Origin: SB21 sp964415295
GTDB taxonomy: Bacteria > CLD3 > SB21
Direction: 5' to 3'
DNA length: 64,000 bases
Assembly (NCBI GenBank): GCA_964415295.1
Contig: CAYPYN010000008.1
Span: 79,996-143,995, forward strand
A program made the translations under genes and the position numbers. Under the pieces are notes generated by a model. It had not been told where the DNA came from, did not search any database, and saw only the letters and a list, made by a program, of their open reading frames with translations. This document shows positions 18,039 to 27,486 of this stretch, one piece after another. How positions within the stretch are numbered: position 1 is the first letter of the stretch; every line of letters starts with the position of its first letter.

Positions 18039-21000
18039 ATGAAAAAGTTTTTGATCATGATCTTTGGGATCGCATTATTTTCCAATTTGTATGCGCAGGA
18101 AGAGGCCAGGCTTCTTCGGTTTCCTGCTACCAACGGCAACCAGATCGTATTTTCTTATGCCGGTGATCTGTATTCGGTTGGCATGGACGGCGGCGTTGCC
18201 AGAAAACTGACCAATCACGAGGGTTTTGAAATGTTTCCGCGCTTTTCGCCGGACGGAGAATCGCTGGCCTTCACCGGACAATACGACGGCAATACGGAAG
18301 TTTATCTTATGCCGGCTTCCGGAGGAATTCCAAAGCGCCTCACATTCACGCCGACGCTCGGACGGGACGACGTTTCCGACCGCATGGGCCCCAATAATAT
18401 CGTAATGACCTGGAAAAACAAATCGCCCGAGATCGTTTTTCGCTCGCGCATGTATTCGTACAACGATTTTATCGGCCAGCTCTATTCTGTAAAGACGGAT
18501 GGTTCGCCGGCGGCAGAGCTGCCTTTACCGCGCGGCGGATTCTGTACCTTCTCACCGGATGATAACAAAATGGCGTATAACCGGGTTTTCCGTGAATTCC
18601 GAACATGGAAACGCTACCGCGGAGGCATGGCCGACGATATCTGGATATATGATTTTGATAGCAAGAAGACGGAGAACATCACCAATACCGACGCGCAGGA
18701 GATCATTCCCATGTGGACGGGTAATAAGATCTATTTCCTCTCCGACCGCGATGCGACCAAACGTATGAACCTCTATTCCTACGATCTGAATACCAAAGAG
18801 ACCAGGCAACACACGACATTTTCCGATTTCGACATTAAGTTTCCCTCGCTGGGGAAAGGCGCCATTGTTTTTGAGAACGGAGGGTTCATTTATCGTTTTG
18901 ATCTGACAACCGAAAAAGCGGTGAAGGTGCCAGTTCAGATCAAAGAAGATCTGACCAACGGTCGCGGAGGCCTGGTAAATGTTGGCAGGAACATTACCAA
19001 TTACGAAATATCCCCGGATGGTAAACGGGCTCTGTTCGGTGCGCGCGGCGACGTTTTTACCGTTCCTGCCAAAAACGGAATCACGCGCAATCTGACTCAG
19101 ACATCGGGCGTTCATGAGCGGGATTCCAAATGGTCACCGGACGGCAAATGGATCGCGTTTATTTCCGACCAGTCGGGAGAAAATGAAATATGGATCGTTC
19201 CTCAGGACGGCAGCGCCAAGCCGACCCAGATCACGAAGGGCGCGGATACATATTACTATTCCATCTATTGGTCGCCGGACAGCAAGAAGATTCTGTGGGG
19301 TGACAAGAAATTGCGTCTCCGATATGTGGACGTAGCGACGAAGACCATCACGGAAGTTGAAAAAGCGACGGCATGGGAGATCACACAATACGGATGGTCG
19401 CCTGACAGTAAGTGGATTACCTATGGCAAGCCCGAAGAAGAAGGGATGAACAAGATCTACCTTTATTCGCTCGATCAGAAAAAGACGTTCGATGTGACCG
19501 ACGGATGGTACGATGCGAATAGTCCTGCTTTTTCCGCCGACGGGAAATACCTCCTTTTTGCTTCGAGCCGGGATTTCAATCCTATCTACAGCCATACGGA
19601 GTGGAACCATGCGTATCAGGATATGGAACGCGTGTACCTGCTGACCCTGTCGAAAGACACCGAGTCGCCTTTCAAACTGAAGAACGATGAGGTCGAGATC
19701 AGGAAGGAAGAAGCCAAGACCGATGGCAAAGATGCAAAAAAAGACGAAGCGGCAAAACCGGAGAAGAAAGAATTAGCCGTTAAAGTCGATATCGACGGAA
19801 TTAAAACGCGGATCATCGGGCTGCCGGTAATGCCAGGGAATTATTTCAATCTCTCCTGCGTGGACGATAAAGCTTATTACAACCGCCGGGCGAGCAAAGA
19901 CGAGAAATCCGTACTCCTCATGTACGACTTGAAAGAGCAGAAAGAGACGGAACTCGGTCAGATCGACGGTTATGAGATTTCGTCGGACAATAAAAAGATG
20001 CTCGTCGGACAGGCGGGTTCGCATGCGATCATCGACTTGCCCAAAGGCAAGATCGAAATGAAAGACAGGCTGAATACGTCCGGAATGGAAATGAAACTCG
20101 ATCGTCAGGCCGAATGGACTCAGATATACAATGAATGCTGGCGCCAGATGCGCGATTTCCTTTATGATCCGGGTTTGCACGGTGTGGATTGGGAAGGCGT
20201 AAGGAAAAAATACGGCGCTCTTGTTTCCCATGTCAATCATCGCAACGATCTCACTTACATCATCGGCGAGATGATTGGGGAACTCAATATCGGGCATGCC
20301 TACGTGGGCGGAGGCGACCGGCCGGGAGTGAAACGTATTCCGCTCGGACTCTTGGGTGCGGAACTCCGGCGCGACGGGGCGAGCGGTTATTATCAAATCG
20401 CCGAAATTCTAAAGGGCCAGAACTGGAATAAAAGAACACGTTCGCCCTTGACCGAAGTTGGCGTGAACGTGAGTGAGGGCGAATATCTGATCGCGGTGAA
20501 TGGACAGCCGACCAATCTGATGAATAATATCTACGAGGCCTTTATCAACGCGGCCGACAAACAAGTTATCCTCAAAGTCAATTCCAAGCCTTCCGAACAG
20601 GGTGCACGCGAAGTTTCCATCACGCCGATCAACGATGCCGCCGATCTCTATTATATACGCTGGGTAGAATCCAATATCGAAAAGGTTGCCAAGGCCACGG
20701 ACGGAAAGGTCGGCTATATTCACGTGCCGGATATGGGTACTGACGGGCTTAACGAGTTTGTTAAACATTTCTATCCCCAATTACGCAAGAAAGCTCTGAT
20801 CATTGATGTGCGCGGCAACGGCGGAGGCAATGTGTCCCCAATGTTGATCGAAAGACTGCGGCGTGAACTGATGATGATCGACAAAGCCCGCAATGCCGCG
20901 ATCGTGCCGGATCCGAACGCAATGATTCTCGGCCCCATGGTCTGTTTGCTCAACGAATTCTCGGCCTCCGACGGCGATTTGTTCCCGTATCGTTTCAAAA

Positions 21001-21305
21001 AAATGAATCTGGGTAAATTGATCGGCAAGCGCAGCTGGGGTGGAGTGGTCGGCATTCGCGGATCGCTTCCGCTGGTGGACGGCGGTTACCTGAACCGGCC
21101 GGAATTTGCGAGTTACGGCACCGACGGCAAAGAATGGATCATAGAAGGCCACGGCGTCGATCCGGATATTGTGGTGGACAACGATCCGGCCAAGGAATAC
21201 GCCGGCACGGATGAACAGCTTAACAAGGCGATCGAGGTCATTCTGGACGAATTGAAGAAGAATCCGAAGGAATTGCCCAAAGCGCCGGACTATCCAAAGA
21301 AGTAG
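18039..21305 (+). CDS. Secreted tricorn-like protease (PD40 propeller + PDZ + S41 core)
   Basis: 1088 residues with signal peptide MKKFLIMIFGIALFSNLYAQ. Residues ~25-320 and ~320-560 carry PD40/WD40-like blades (FPRFSPDGESLAFTG, SKWSPDGKWIAFIS, IYWSPDSKKILWG) forming the two tricorn propellers. A Lys/Glu-rich linker (~560-590) follows, then the C1 helical region, a PDZ domain (GEYLIAVNGQPTNLM) and the C-terminal S41 serine protease core with ALIIDVRGNGGGN, the nucleophile region NEFSASDGDLFPYRFK and GKRSWGGVVGI. The length matches tricorn (~1070). Tricorn trims peptides of 6-12 residues to di- and tripeptides; this version is exported, presumably to the periplasm. It is the first of three consecutive peptidase genes. 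Confidence 0.93.
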   Translation: MKKFLIMIFGIALFSNLYAQEEARLLRFPATNGNQIVFSYAGDLYSVGMDGGVARKLTNHEGFEMFPRFSPDGESLAFTGQYDGNTEVYLMPASGGIPKRLTFTPTLGRDDVSDRMGPNNIVMTWKNKSPEIVFRSRMYSYNDFIGQLYSVKTDGSPAAELPLPRGGFCTFSPDDNKMAYNRVFREFRTWKRYRGGMADDIWIYDFDSKKTENITNTDAQEIIPMWTGNKIYFLSDRDATKRMNLYSYDLNTKETRQHTTFSDFDIKFPSLGKGAIVFENGGFIYRFDLTTEKAVKVPVQIKEDLTNGRGGLVNVGRNITNYEISPDGKRALFGARGDVFTVPAKNGITRNLTQTSGVHERDSKWSPDGKWIAFISDQSGENEIWIVPQDGSAKPTQITKGADTYYYSIYWSPDSKKILWGDKKLRLRYVDVATKTITEVEKATAWEITQYGWSPDSKWITYGKPEEEGMNKIYLYSLDQKKTFDVTDGWYDANSPAFSADGKYLLFASSRDFNPIYSHTEWNHAYQDMERVYLLTLSKDTESPFKLKNDEVEIRKEEAKTDGKDAKKDEAAKPEKKELAVKVDIDGIKTRIIGLPVMPGNYFNLSCVDDKAYYNRRASKDEKSVLLMYDLKEQKETELGQIDGYEISSDNKKMLVGQAGSHAIIDLPKGKIEMKDRLNTSGMEMKLDRQAEWTQIYNECWRQMRDFLYDPGLHGVDWEGVRKKYGALVSHVNHRNDLTYIIGEMIGELNIGHAYVGGGDRPGVKRIPLGLLGAELRRDGASGYYQIAEILKGQNWNKRTRSPLTEVGVNVSEGEYLIAVNGQPTNLMNNIYEAFINAADKQVILKVNSKPSEQGAREVSITPINDAADLYYIRWVESNIEKVAKATDGKVGYIHVPDMGTDGLNEFVKHFYPQLRKKALIIDVRGNGGGNVSPMLIERLRRELMMIDKARNAAIVPDPNAMILGPMVCLLNEFSASDGDLFPYRFKKMNLGKLIGKRSWGGVVGIRGSLPLVDGGYLNRPEFASYGTDGKEWIIEGHGVDPDIVVDNDPAKEYAGTDEQLNKAIEVILDELKKNPKELPKAPDYPKK

Positions 21306-21356
21306 CAATTTATTTCGTTCTGTAATAACAGTTCCAATTTAAATGAGGAGAAGGTT

Positions 21357-23018
21357 ATGAAATATTTCATCTTTGTTTTACTGATAGCCGTGTGCGGTTG
21401 TCAAAAACCGAAGGAAAAACCGATGGAGGAGAAAAGCGAATTGCAGAAGAAGATCGATGCCTTTGCGAAGATTGAGATCAATGTGAACATGACCCATCTT
21501 TCGCCCAAAGAGAAAGAATTGGTCAAGACTTTGGTTCAGGCAGGGGAGCTGGCCGATGATATTTTCTGGAAGCAAACGTCGTACGACGCCATTTCGACAT
21601 ACGAAATGCTGAAAGCCAAGACCGACAAAGCATCCAAAGAAGCGCTGGAATATGTAAAGATCAATTACGGTCCCTACGACCGTGAGGATCGCAAGCGGTT
21701 TGTAGGCGAAGGACCCATGGATCATCCGGACGGAGCGGCTTTTTATCCGGCAGACATGACCAAGAAGGAGTTTGAGGAATACATCAAAGCCAATCCTTCC
21801 GAGGAAAAGGATCTGACCAGCCTTTATACGGTAGTTGTACGCGACGGTAAAAAACTGAAGGCCATTCCGTACCACGAAGCCTACAAAGAAGAAGTCGAAG
21901 CGATGAGTAAGTTGCTTGAAAAGGCGTCGACACTGGCCGAAAACGAGTCATTGGCCAAATATTTAGCCGCCCGTGCCAAAGCCGTTGTGACCGACAATTA
22001 CTATGAGTCGGACGTACTGTGGATGAAACTGAAAGACAATAACGTCGATGTCGTGATAGGCCCTATCGAGAATTACGAAGACAACATGTTCAACTACAAG
22101 GCCGCGTACGAAGCCGCGGTCATGATCAAAGATCCGGAAGGAACCAAAGAGCTTCAGATATTTCAGTCCCATCTCGATGCGCTCGAACAGAATCTGCCGC
22201 AAAAGAAAGAATATATTCGCCCCTCCGCAGGTAAAGCCAACGTGCTTGAAGTGGTCAATATCGCCTATTTCGGCGGCGATTTTCAGAAGGGCATCAAGAC
22301 CATCGCGGCCTCTCTGCCGAATGATCCGCGTGTGCATGAAGAATACGGCGGAAAGAAACAGATGTACAAGAACATGATGGAAGCGAAATTCGAGAAGATC
22401 GTAAAGCCGATCGGCGAAAAGGTCCTTGCGGAAGAGTTCCGTAAGTACATCGATCCGCATTCATTCACCACATTTGTGACCATGCACGAGGTGTCGCATA
22501 CGCTCGGACGCGGCTTTGTGTACGGCAATGAGAAGCTCGATGTCCGCAAAGCGCTGAAGGAATTGTATTCCGGCATAGAAGAGGCGAAAGCCGACGTTCT
22601 CGGAATATACAACATGGACTATTTCAAGCGTCAAGGCATGTACGACGACGAAGCTATGAAGCGTCATTACGTGACGTATCTGGTCGGCTTATTCCGTTCG
22701 ATCCGTTTTGGTGCGGAGGAAGCGCATGGTAAGGCTAATATCGCTCAAATGGTATTCCTTAAGGAGCAGGGTGCCGTGGCGCGTGATGCGAAAGGAAACT
22801 GGACGGTTAACTTCGACAAGTTCCAGTCCGCCGTTGCTGCGCTGGGCAAGGTTCTGCTCGAGATCGAAGCCGAAGGCAATTACGAAGGTGCGAAGAATTT
22901 TCTCGAGAAATACGGCAAGCTGACGGAAGATGTCAAGGCGGATCTGGCTAAAATGACGGATATTCCGAGGGATCTGAATACGACCTACGGCGTTATGAGG
23001 GATTTGCATAAATACTAG
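21357..23018 (+). CDS. M49-like (dipeptidyl-peptidase III-type) zinc peptidase lipoprotein
   Basis: 553 residues; the N-terminus MKYFIFVLLIAVCGCQ is a lipoprotein signal (VCGC), so it should be membrane-anchored outside the cytoplasm. The zinc motif is MHEVSHTLGRG (His377, Glu378, His381), followed about 27 residues later by EEAKAD (from residue 408), which corresponds to the EExRAx motif of M49. Classical M49 enzymes have a six-residue HExxGH; here the motif is the five-residue HExxH, as I recall for the enzyme of Caldithrix abyssi and, with a different sequence, for plant homologues. DPP III removes dipeptides from the N-terminus of short peptides. A GAGGAG site lies 7 bases before the ATG. 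It sits between tricorn-like and S9 peptidases and likely acts on their products. Confidence 0.85.
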   Translation: MKYFIFVLLIAVCGCQKPKEKPMEEKSELQKKIDAFAKIEINVNMTHLSPKEKELVKTLVQAGELADDIFWKQTSYDAISTYEMLKAKTDKASKEALEYVKINYGPYDREDRKRFVGEGPMDHPDGAAFYPADMTKKEFEEYIKANPSEEKDLTSLYTVVVRDGKKLKAIPYHEAYKEEVEAMSKLLEKASTLAENESLAKYLAARAKAVVTDNYYESDVLWMKLKDNNVDVVIGPIENYEDNMFNYKAAYEAAVMIKDPEGTKELQIFQSHLDALEQNLPQKKEYIRPSAGKANVLEVVNIAYFGGDFQKGIKTIAASLPNDPRVHEEYGGKKQMYKNMMEAKFEKIVKPIGEKVLAEEFRKYIDPHSFTTFVTMHEVSHTLGRGFVYGNEKLDVRKALKELYSGIEEAKADVLGIYNMDYFKRQGMYDDEAMKRHYVTYLVGLFRSIRFGAEEAHGKANIAQMVFLKEQGAVARDAKGNWTVNFDKFQSAVAALGKVLLEIEAEGNYEGAKNFLEKYGKLTEDVKADLAKMTDIPRDLNTTYGVMRDLHKY

Positions 23019-23082
23019 TCTCCAAAGATGAGTCAGTACACTTAACAAAAAATAAACAATGAACAAGTCGATGCCACACCCG

Positions 23083-23111
23083 TTGCTTTCATGAATAATT
23101 TTTTGTTATGT
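23083..23111 (+). promoter_or_regulatory. Candidate promoter for the S9 peptidase gene
   Basis: TTGCTT (23083-23088), a 17-base spacer and TTATGT (23106-23111) lie 39 bases before the ATG at 23150. The hexamers are only partial matches. Confidence 0.35.
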
Positions 23112-23149
23112 TCTTAGTGTTATTCATTTCTATAAACAAAGAGGCTATC

Positions 23150-25090
23150 ATGAAAAAAATATTAGTCACATGCCTGATTCTGTTACTGATACCTGTTGTA
23201 AGTTTTTCTCAGGAAAATGTAATCGTTCCCGGTGACAATCTGATCGTCGAAGGGATTCCGAAAATTCCGGCCTCCCTGGCCGATGAAGTGGGGAGATACA
23301 GCGAATTCCGGTATGCTGGATTTTCCAGCTGGCACCCGGTTAAGCGGGAGATGCTGATCAGCACCAGGTTTGGCGACACTTATCAGGTTCACTTTGTCAG
23401 GTTTCCGGGAGGCGCCCGGACACAATTGACCTTTTTTAAAGAACGGGTCGGCGGAGCGTCTTTTCAGCCGGTAAAAGGCGATTACTTCGTTTTCAGCAAA
23501 GACATCGGCGGCAATGAGAACTTTCAGAAATTCCGTTACGACTTTGCGACCGGCAAGTCCACACTGCTCACCGACGGTAAATCCCGCAATATAGGAGGTG
23601 TCTGGTCCAACAAAGGCGGTCTTTTTGCCTATCATTCAACACGCCGAACGGGGAAGGATGTGGATGTGTATGTGATCGATCCGAGTAACCCGGTCAGCGA
23701 CAGGTTATTGGCACAAGTGGAAGGCGGCGGCTGGGGCGTTGTGGATTGGTCGCCGGACGACAGCAAGTTGCTGCTCGGCGAATACCTGTCCGTCAATGAA
23801 AGTTATCTGTGGCTGTTGGATGCCAAAACCGGTGAGAAGACATTGATCACGCCCAAGGGTGATTCGCTCAAAGTAGCTTACGGCGACGCCAAATTCAGCA
23901 AGGACGGAAAGGGTATATATTATACTTCGGATAAGAATTCCGAATTCCAGCGCCTCACGTACATGGATTTAGCGACGAAACAGGAAAAGGTCCTCTCCGG
24001 AGGGATCAATTGGGATGTGGACGAATTTGCCTTATCGGCGGACCGGACAATGGTCGCATTCGTCACCAATGAGGACGGCATCAGTGTTTTGCATATGATG
24101 GATCTGAAGTCGGGGAAGGAAAGATCCCTGCCAAAACTACCCGTTGGCTTGATCTACGGTATTGCGTGGCACGATAACGGGAAAGAGATCGCGTTCAATT
24201 TTGCATCCTCCAAAGCATCGTACGATCCGTATTCGGTCAATATTGAAACCGGGAAGATCGAGCGTTGGGTGACCAGCGAGACAGGAGGTTTAAATACGGA
24301 GAACTTTTCTGATGCCGCCCTGATCCACTGGAAGAGCTTTGATAATAAGACGATCAGCGGATTTTTGTATCGTCCGCCGACATCGTTTACGGGAAAAAGA
24401 CCTGTGATCATTGATATTCATGGCGGTCCGGAAGGCCAGTCGCGACCGGATTTTCTGGGAAGAGATAATTATTATTTGAACGAGCTCGGTATCGCCATCA
24501 TTTATCCTAATGTAAGAGGGTCCACGGGCTACGGGAAAACGTTCATGAAACTGGACAACGGTTTTCTGCGCGAAGATTCTTACAAAGACATCAGTGCCTT
24601 GCTGGACTGGATCAAAACGCAGCCCGACCTGGATGCCGACCGGATCATGGTTACCGGCGGAAGCTATGGCGGACACATGACGCTCGCCATTTCAACGCTT
24701 TACAGCGACCGCATACGATGCGCGATCGGGATTGTTGGTATGTCCAATTTGGTTACATTCCTTGAGAACACATCCGGCTACCGTCAGGATCTGCGGCGTG
24801 TGGAATACGGCGACGAACGCGATCCGAAGATGAGAGAGTTCCTGCTGAAGATCGCGCCGATCAACAGCGCGGACAAGATCAAGAAACCTTTGTTCATCAT
24901 CCAGGGCGCCAACGATCCGCGGGTGCCGGTGAGCGAAGCGGAACAGATGCTGGCGACGCTCAAGAAGATCGGAACGCCGGCCTGGTATCTGGTCGCGAAA
25001 GACGAGGGCCACGGTTTCGGCAAGAAAAGGAATCAGGACTTTCAGTTCTATTCGACGGTGCTATTTATCAAAGAGTTCTTATTGAAATGA
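23150..25090 (+). CDS. Secreted S9-family prolyl oligopeptidase/acylaminoacyl-peptidase
   Basis: 646 residues from the ATG at 23150, which has an AAAGAGG site and starts a good signal peptide (MKKILVTCLILLLIPVVSFSQ); an upstream ATG at 23108 is less likely. Residues ~40-370 form a PD40-type beta-propeller (VVDWSPDDSKLLLGEY, AKFSKDGKGIYYT). The C-terminal alpha/beta-hydrolase domain has the S9 nucleophile elbow GGSYGGHM (Ser505), the acid region QGANDPRVP and the His in KDEGHGF. An HGGPEG oxyanion segment and NVRGSTGYG are also present. S9 enzymes cleave short peptides; the exact specificity is unknown. A strong terminator follows, closing the three-peptidase run. Confidence 0.94.
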   Translation: MKKILVTCLILLLIPVVSFSQENVIVPGDNLIVEGIPKIPASLADEVGRYSEFRYAGFSSWHPVKREMLISTRFGDTYQVHFVRFPGGARTQLTFFKERVGGASFQPVKGDYFVFSKDIGGNENFQKFRYDFATGKSTLLTDGKSRNIGGVWSNKGGLFAYHSTRRTGKDVDVYVIDPSNPVSDRLLAQVEGGGWGVVDWSPDDSKLLLGEYLSVNESYLWLLDAKTGEKTLITPKGDSLKVAYGDAKFSKDGKGIYYTSDKNSEFQRLTYMDLATKQEKVLSGGINWDVDEFALSADRTMVAFVTNEDGISVLHMMDLKSGKERSLPKLPVGLIYGIAWHDNGKEIAFNFASSKASYDPYSVNIETGKIERWVTSETGGLNTENFSDAALIHWKSFDNKTISGFLYRPPTSFTGKRPVIIDIHGGPEGQSRPDFLGRDNYYLNELGIAIIYPNVRGSTGYGKTFMKLDNGFLREDSYKDISALLDWIKTQPDLDADRIMVTGGSYGGHMTLAISTLYSDRIRCAIGIVGMSNLVTFLENTSGYRQDLRRVEYGDERDPKMREFLLKIAPINSADKIKKPLFIIQGANDPRVPVSEAEQMLATLKKIGTPAWYLVAKDEGHGFGKKRNQDFQFYSTVLFIKEFLLK

Positions 25091-25114
25091 AATTGCTGCA
25101 TTAATAAGTACTGC

Positions 25115-25147
25115 AAAGACCCGGCTCAAAAGGCCGGGTCTTTCTTT
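25115..25147 (+). terminator. Rho-independent terminator after the S9 peptidase
   Basis: An 11-bp perfect stem (AAAGACCCGGC, 25115-25125, with GCCGGGTCTTT, 25133-25143), a 7-base loop and a following T-rich tract (TTTCTTTTT). It lies 24 bases after the stop codon. Confidence 0.92.
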
Positions 25148-25262
25148 TTACGCGCTGTTCACCGATCTCACGCCTTCATTCACCGAATATCCGGCAACTT
25201 TATGATGTGAACCGTTTATCTTGATACAGATTTATGGAACAATTCAAAGGAGGTTTACCTAT

Positions 25263-25628
25263 ATGAACACGTTTTCCTCTCATCAGGTCCGATCGCACCT
25301 TATATTCGGTGCGCTCTTTATTGTCCTCGGCATTGCATTATTCATGGACCGGTTTGATATGATCAATGTTGGTCCGGTCTGGCGATATTGGCCGTTCCTT
25401 TTGGTCCTTTTCGGAATTAACAAGATGTACCCTTTTTCGCATCCAAGAAGGATATTGAAGGGCATTTGGCTTGTATTCCTCGGATTATGGTTATATGTTT
25501 CCATCGAACACGTGTGGGGGCTGGAATTCCGTGATACCTGGCCGATGCTGATCATAGCCTGGGGTATAGGCCTGGTCGCAAAGAGTTTTTTCAAAGACAA
25601 TGGGAAACCTAGTATTGAGGAGCAATAA
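25263..25628 (+). CDS. DUF5668-type small membrane protein (LiaI/LiaF N-terminal-like)
   Basis: 121 residues from the ATG at 25263, chosen for a textbook AAAGGAGG site ~8 bases upstream; an ATG at 25221 lacks one. It has four predicted membrane segments with the repeating LiaF-like pattern of a helix pair ending in a WPFLLVLFGI / WPMLIIAWGI turn. Such proteins occur with envelope-stress two-component systems. The next gene begins 1 base after its stop and contains the same membrane motif plus a soluble domain, and a LytS/LytTR pair follows. It is probably part of a membrane-stress sensing operon. Confidence 0.82.
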   Translation: MNTFSSHQVRSHLIFGALFIVLGIALFMDRFDMINVGPVWRYWPFLLVLFGINKMYPFSHPRRILKGIWLVFLGLWLYVSIEHVWGLEFRDTWPMLIIAWGIGLVAKSFFKDNGKPSIEEQ

Positions 25629-25629
25629 A

Positions 25630-26337
25630 ATGGAGAATCAAAATTTTCGTTTTTCACCGCAGCTGTTCATAGGCGCCCTTATCATGGTCATGGGTTTCAT
25701 TTTTCTGTTCGATAATCTGAACCTGATCGACGCCCGTTTTATCATCCGTTTGTGGCCGGCTCTCTTTATTATATTTGGTATTATGAAGATCGTACAGTCC
25801 CGGCAGGTGCCGAGCCTGTTTGTCGGCGGTGTATTCATTTTTATCGGGACCATGATGGTGCTGAGCCGCCTGGGTGTGATGTATTTCAGCTGGCACCAAT
25901 GGTGGCCGGTTTTCCTGATACTCATCGGTGTGAGTTTTCTGGTCAAGGCATGGACCCGGCATCAGCAAGGTGCATTTATGGGCGCCAGCAGAGACCTGAA
26001 CAGCGCCGAATCCACGGTGAATATCGTTACGGTTGTTGGCGGCAATCATATTAAGAACATCTCGCAGGATTTCCGCGGCGGAGAGGTCACCGCCGTCATG
26101 GGCGGAGTTGAAATGGATCTTCGCCAGGCCAATCTTACCGGGGAAGCGGTACTGAACGTATTTGCTTTCTGGGGCGGCATCGATATCAAAGTGCCGACCG
26201 ATTGGAACGTTGTGCTTAACGGTATCCCCATCCTGGGTGGTATCGATGATAAAACGATGCAGCCTGTCGCGGCGCAGGACAAACGCCTGGTCATCAAAGG
26301 CTACGCCATTATGGGAGGCGTAGAGATCAAGAACTGA
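25630..26337 (+). CDS. LiaF-like protein: DUF5668 membrane domain + C-terminal LiaF-type domain
   Basis: 235 residues from the ATG at 25630 (TTGAGGAG site inside the previous gene's 3' end). Residues ~8-105 hold four membrane segments with the LWPALFIIFGI and WWPVFLILIGV turns shared with the preceding protein. The C-terminal ~110 residues form a beta-helix-like domain of the LiaF C-terminal type (cell-wall-active antibiotic response): NIVTVVGGNHIKNISQDFRGG, VTAVMGGVEMDLRQA and FWGGIDIKVP, closing with IMGGVEIKN. In Firmicutes LiaF negatively controls the LiaSR system. Here it likely sets the activity of the kinase encoded 81 bases downstream. Confidence 0.88.
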   Translation: MENQNFRFSPQLFIGALIMVMGFIFLFDNLNLIDARFIIRLWPALFIIFGIMKIVQSRQVPSLFVGGVFIFIGTMMVLSRLGVMYFSWHQWWPVFLILIGVSFLVKAWTRHQQGAFMGASRDLNSAESTVNIVTVVGGNHIKNISQDFRGGEVTAVMGGVEMDLRQANLTGEAVLNVFAFWGGIDIKVPTDWNVVLNGIPILGGIDDKTMQPVAAQDKRLVIKGYAIMGGVEIKN

Positions 26338-26418
26338 GAAGAATAGCCAACAACAAAGACGCTGAATGGCCTGTGGATATAACTTTGCTTTCCGGCGCTT
26401 CAGTGGAATAAGAATATC

Positions 26419-27486
26419 ATGCACCCACTCCTTGCCAATAGAAAAAAACTCGGGCTGTATCTGATCGTCTGGCTCATTCCGGGACTACTCATATCAGCCC
26501 TTGCGGTTTCGTCAGAAAATGCGGATTGGGTTTTCGCTTTGACTTTCTCTCTTCCTTCCGTCATTATCTTTTCGTTCATTGGATTGTCGGCCTATTATCT
26601 CTGCCGCGCTTTCCCGCTTCAGCAGGGGAGAACGATCCATTTGGTCCTTGTTTTTCTTTTGGCCTCGGTTGTGTCCAGCGCATTATGGGTTTTGTTCGGG
26701 AGGGGTTGGAATTTATTGCTGGCTCAATTTATGAATGCAGCGCCCGAAGAGCTCAGCGTCCGATTTTCCGTGATTCTCTTTGGCATCGGTACGGTACTGT
26801 ATGCGGCATCCGCGTCGGTTCATTATCTGATGATCGAATTTGAAAAGAGCGTTCTGTCCGAACGGCGTGAATTCAATCTGAGACTGCTCGCACAGGAGGC
26901 GGAACTCAAGACGCTGCGCACGCAGATCGATCCGCACTTTTTGTTCAATAGTCTCAATTCCGTCAGCGCCCTCACGGTTGCCGATCCCGGCGGCGCCAGG
27001 GAAATGACCATTCTTCTGGCCGATTTTTTCAGAAAAAGTCTGAGTTTGGGTTCGAAGCAGAAAATCACTCTGGGCGAAGAGACGGAGTTGAGTTCCAATT
27101 TTCTTTCGATTGAAAAGATCCGGTTTGGAGAACGTCTGCAGGTGTCTTTTGATACCGATCCCGCGGCCGCCGGTTGTCTTGTGCCTCCTCTGATCTTGCA
27201 GCCGCTGATCGAGAATGCGATCAAACATGGGATCGGAAACCTGATAGAGGGCGGAACCATCGTTATTCAAACGAAGCGGCTGGGCAGCCGGATCAGAATT
27301 TCTGTAGAGAACCCGGTTGACCCGGAAGGCGATGTCAAAAAGGGGGCCAATGTGGGACTCGAAAACACGAAAAAGAGGCTTCAAACGCTTTATGCCGAAG
27401 AAGCCCGCGTTGACATCATAAGAGCGGACCATCGATTCAAAGTGGAGATATTTATTCCGGCGGAGGAAGCGCATGAGAACGGATAA
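26419..27486 (+). CDS. LytS-type sensor histidine kinase (His_kinase/HATPase)
   Basis: 355 residues. Four membrane segments (~12-30, ~37-62, ~74-95, ~113-138) are connected by very short loops, so it senses within the membrane rather than with a large periplasmic domain. The kinase core is of the LytS/YehU class: TQIDPHFLFNSLNSV with the phospho-acceptor His at about residue 173, then PPLILQPLIENAIKHG (N-box) and a short G-box (GANVGLENTKKRL). It overlaps the regulator gene by 14 bases, so the two are translationally coupled. It is likely controlled by the two LiaF-like proteins encoded just upstream. Confidence 0.93.
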   Translation: MHPLLANRKKLGLYLIVWLIPGLLISALAVSSENADWVFALTFSLPSVIIFSFIGLSAYYLCRAFPLQQGRTIHLVLVFLLASVVSSALWVLFGRGWNLLLAQFMNAAPEELSVRFSVILFGIGTVLYAASASVHYLMIEFEKSVLSERREFNLRLLAQEAELKTLRTQIDPHFLFNSLNSVSALTVADPGGAREMTILLADFFRKSLSLGSKQKITLGEETELSSNFLSIEKIRFGERLQVSFDTDPAAAGCLVPPLILQPLIENAIKHGIGNLIEGGTIVIQTKRLGSRIRISVENPVDPEGDVKKGANVGLENTKKRLQTLYAEEARVDIIRADHRFKVEIFIPAEEAHENG

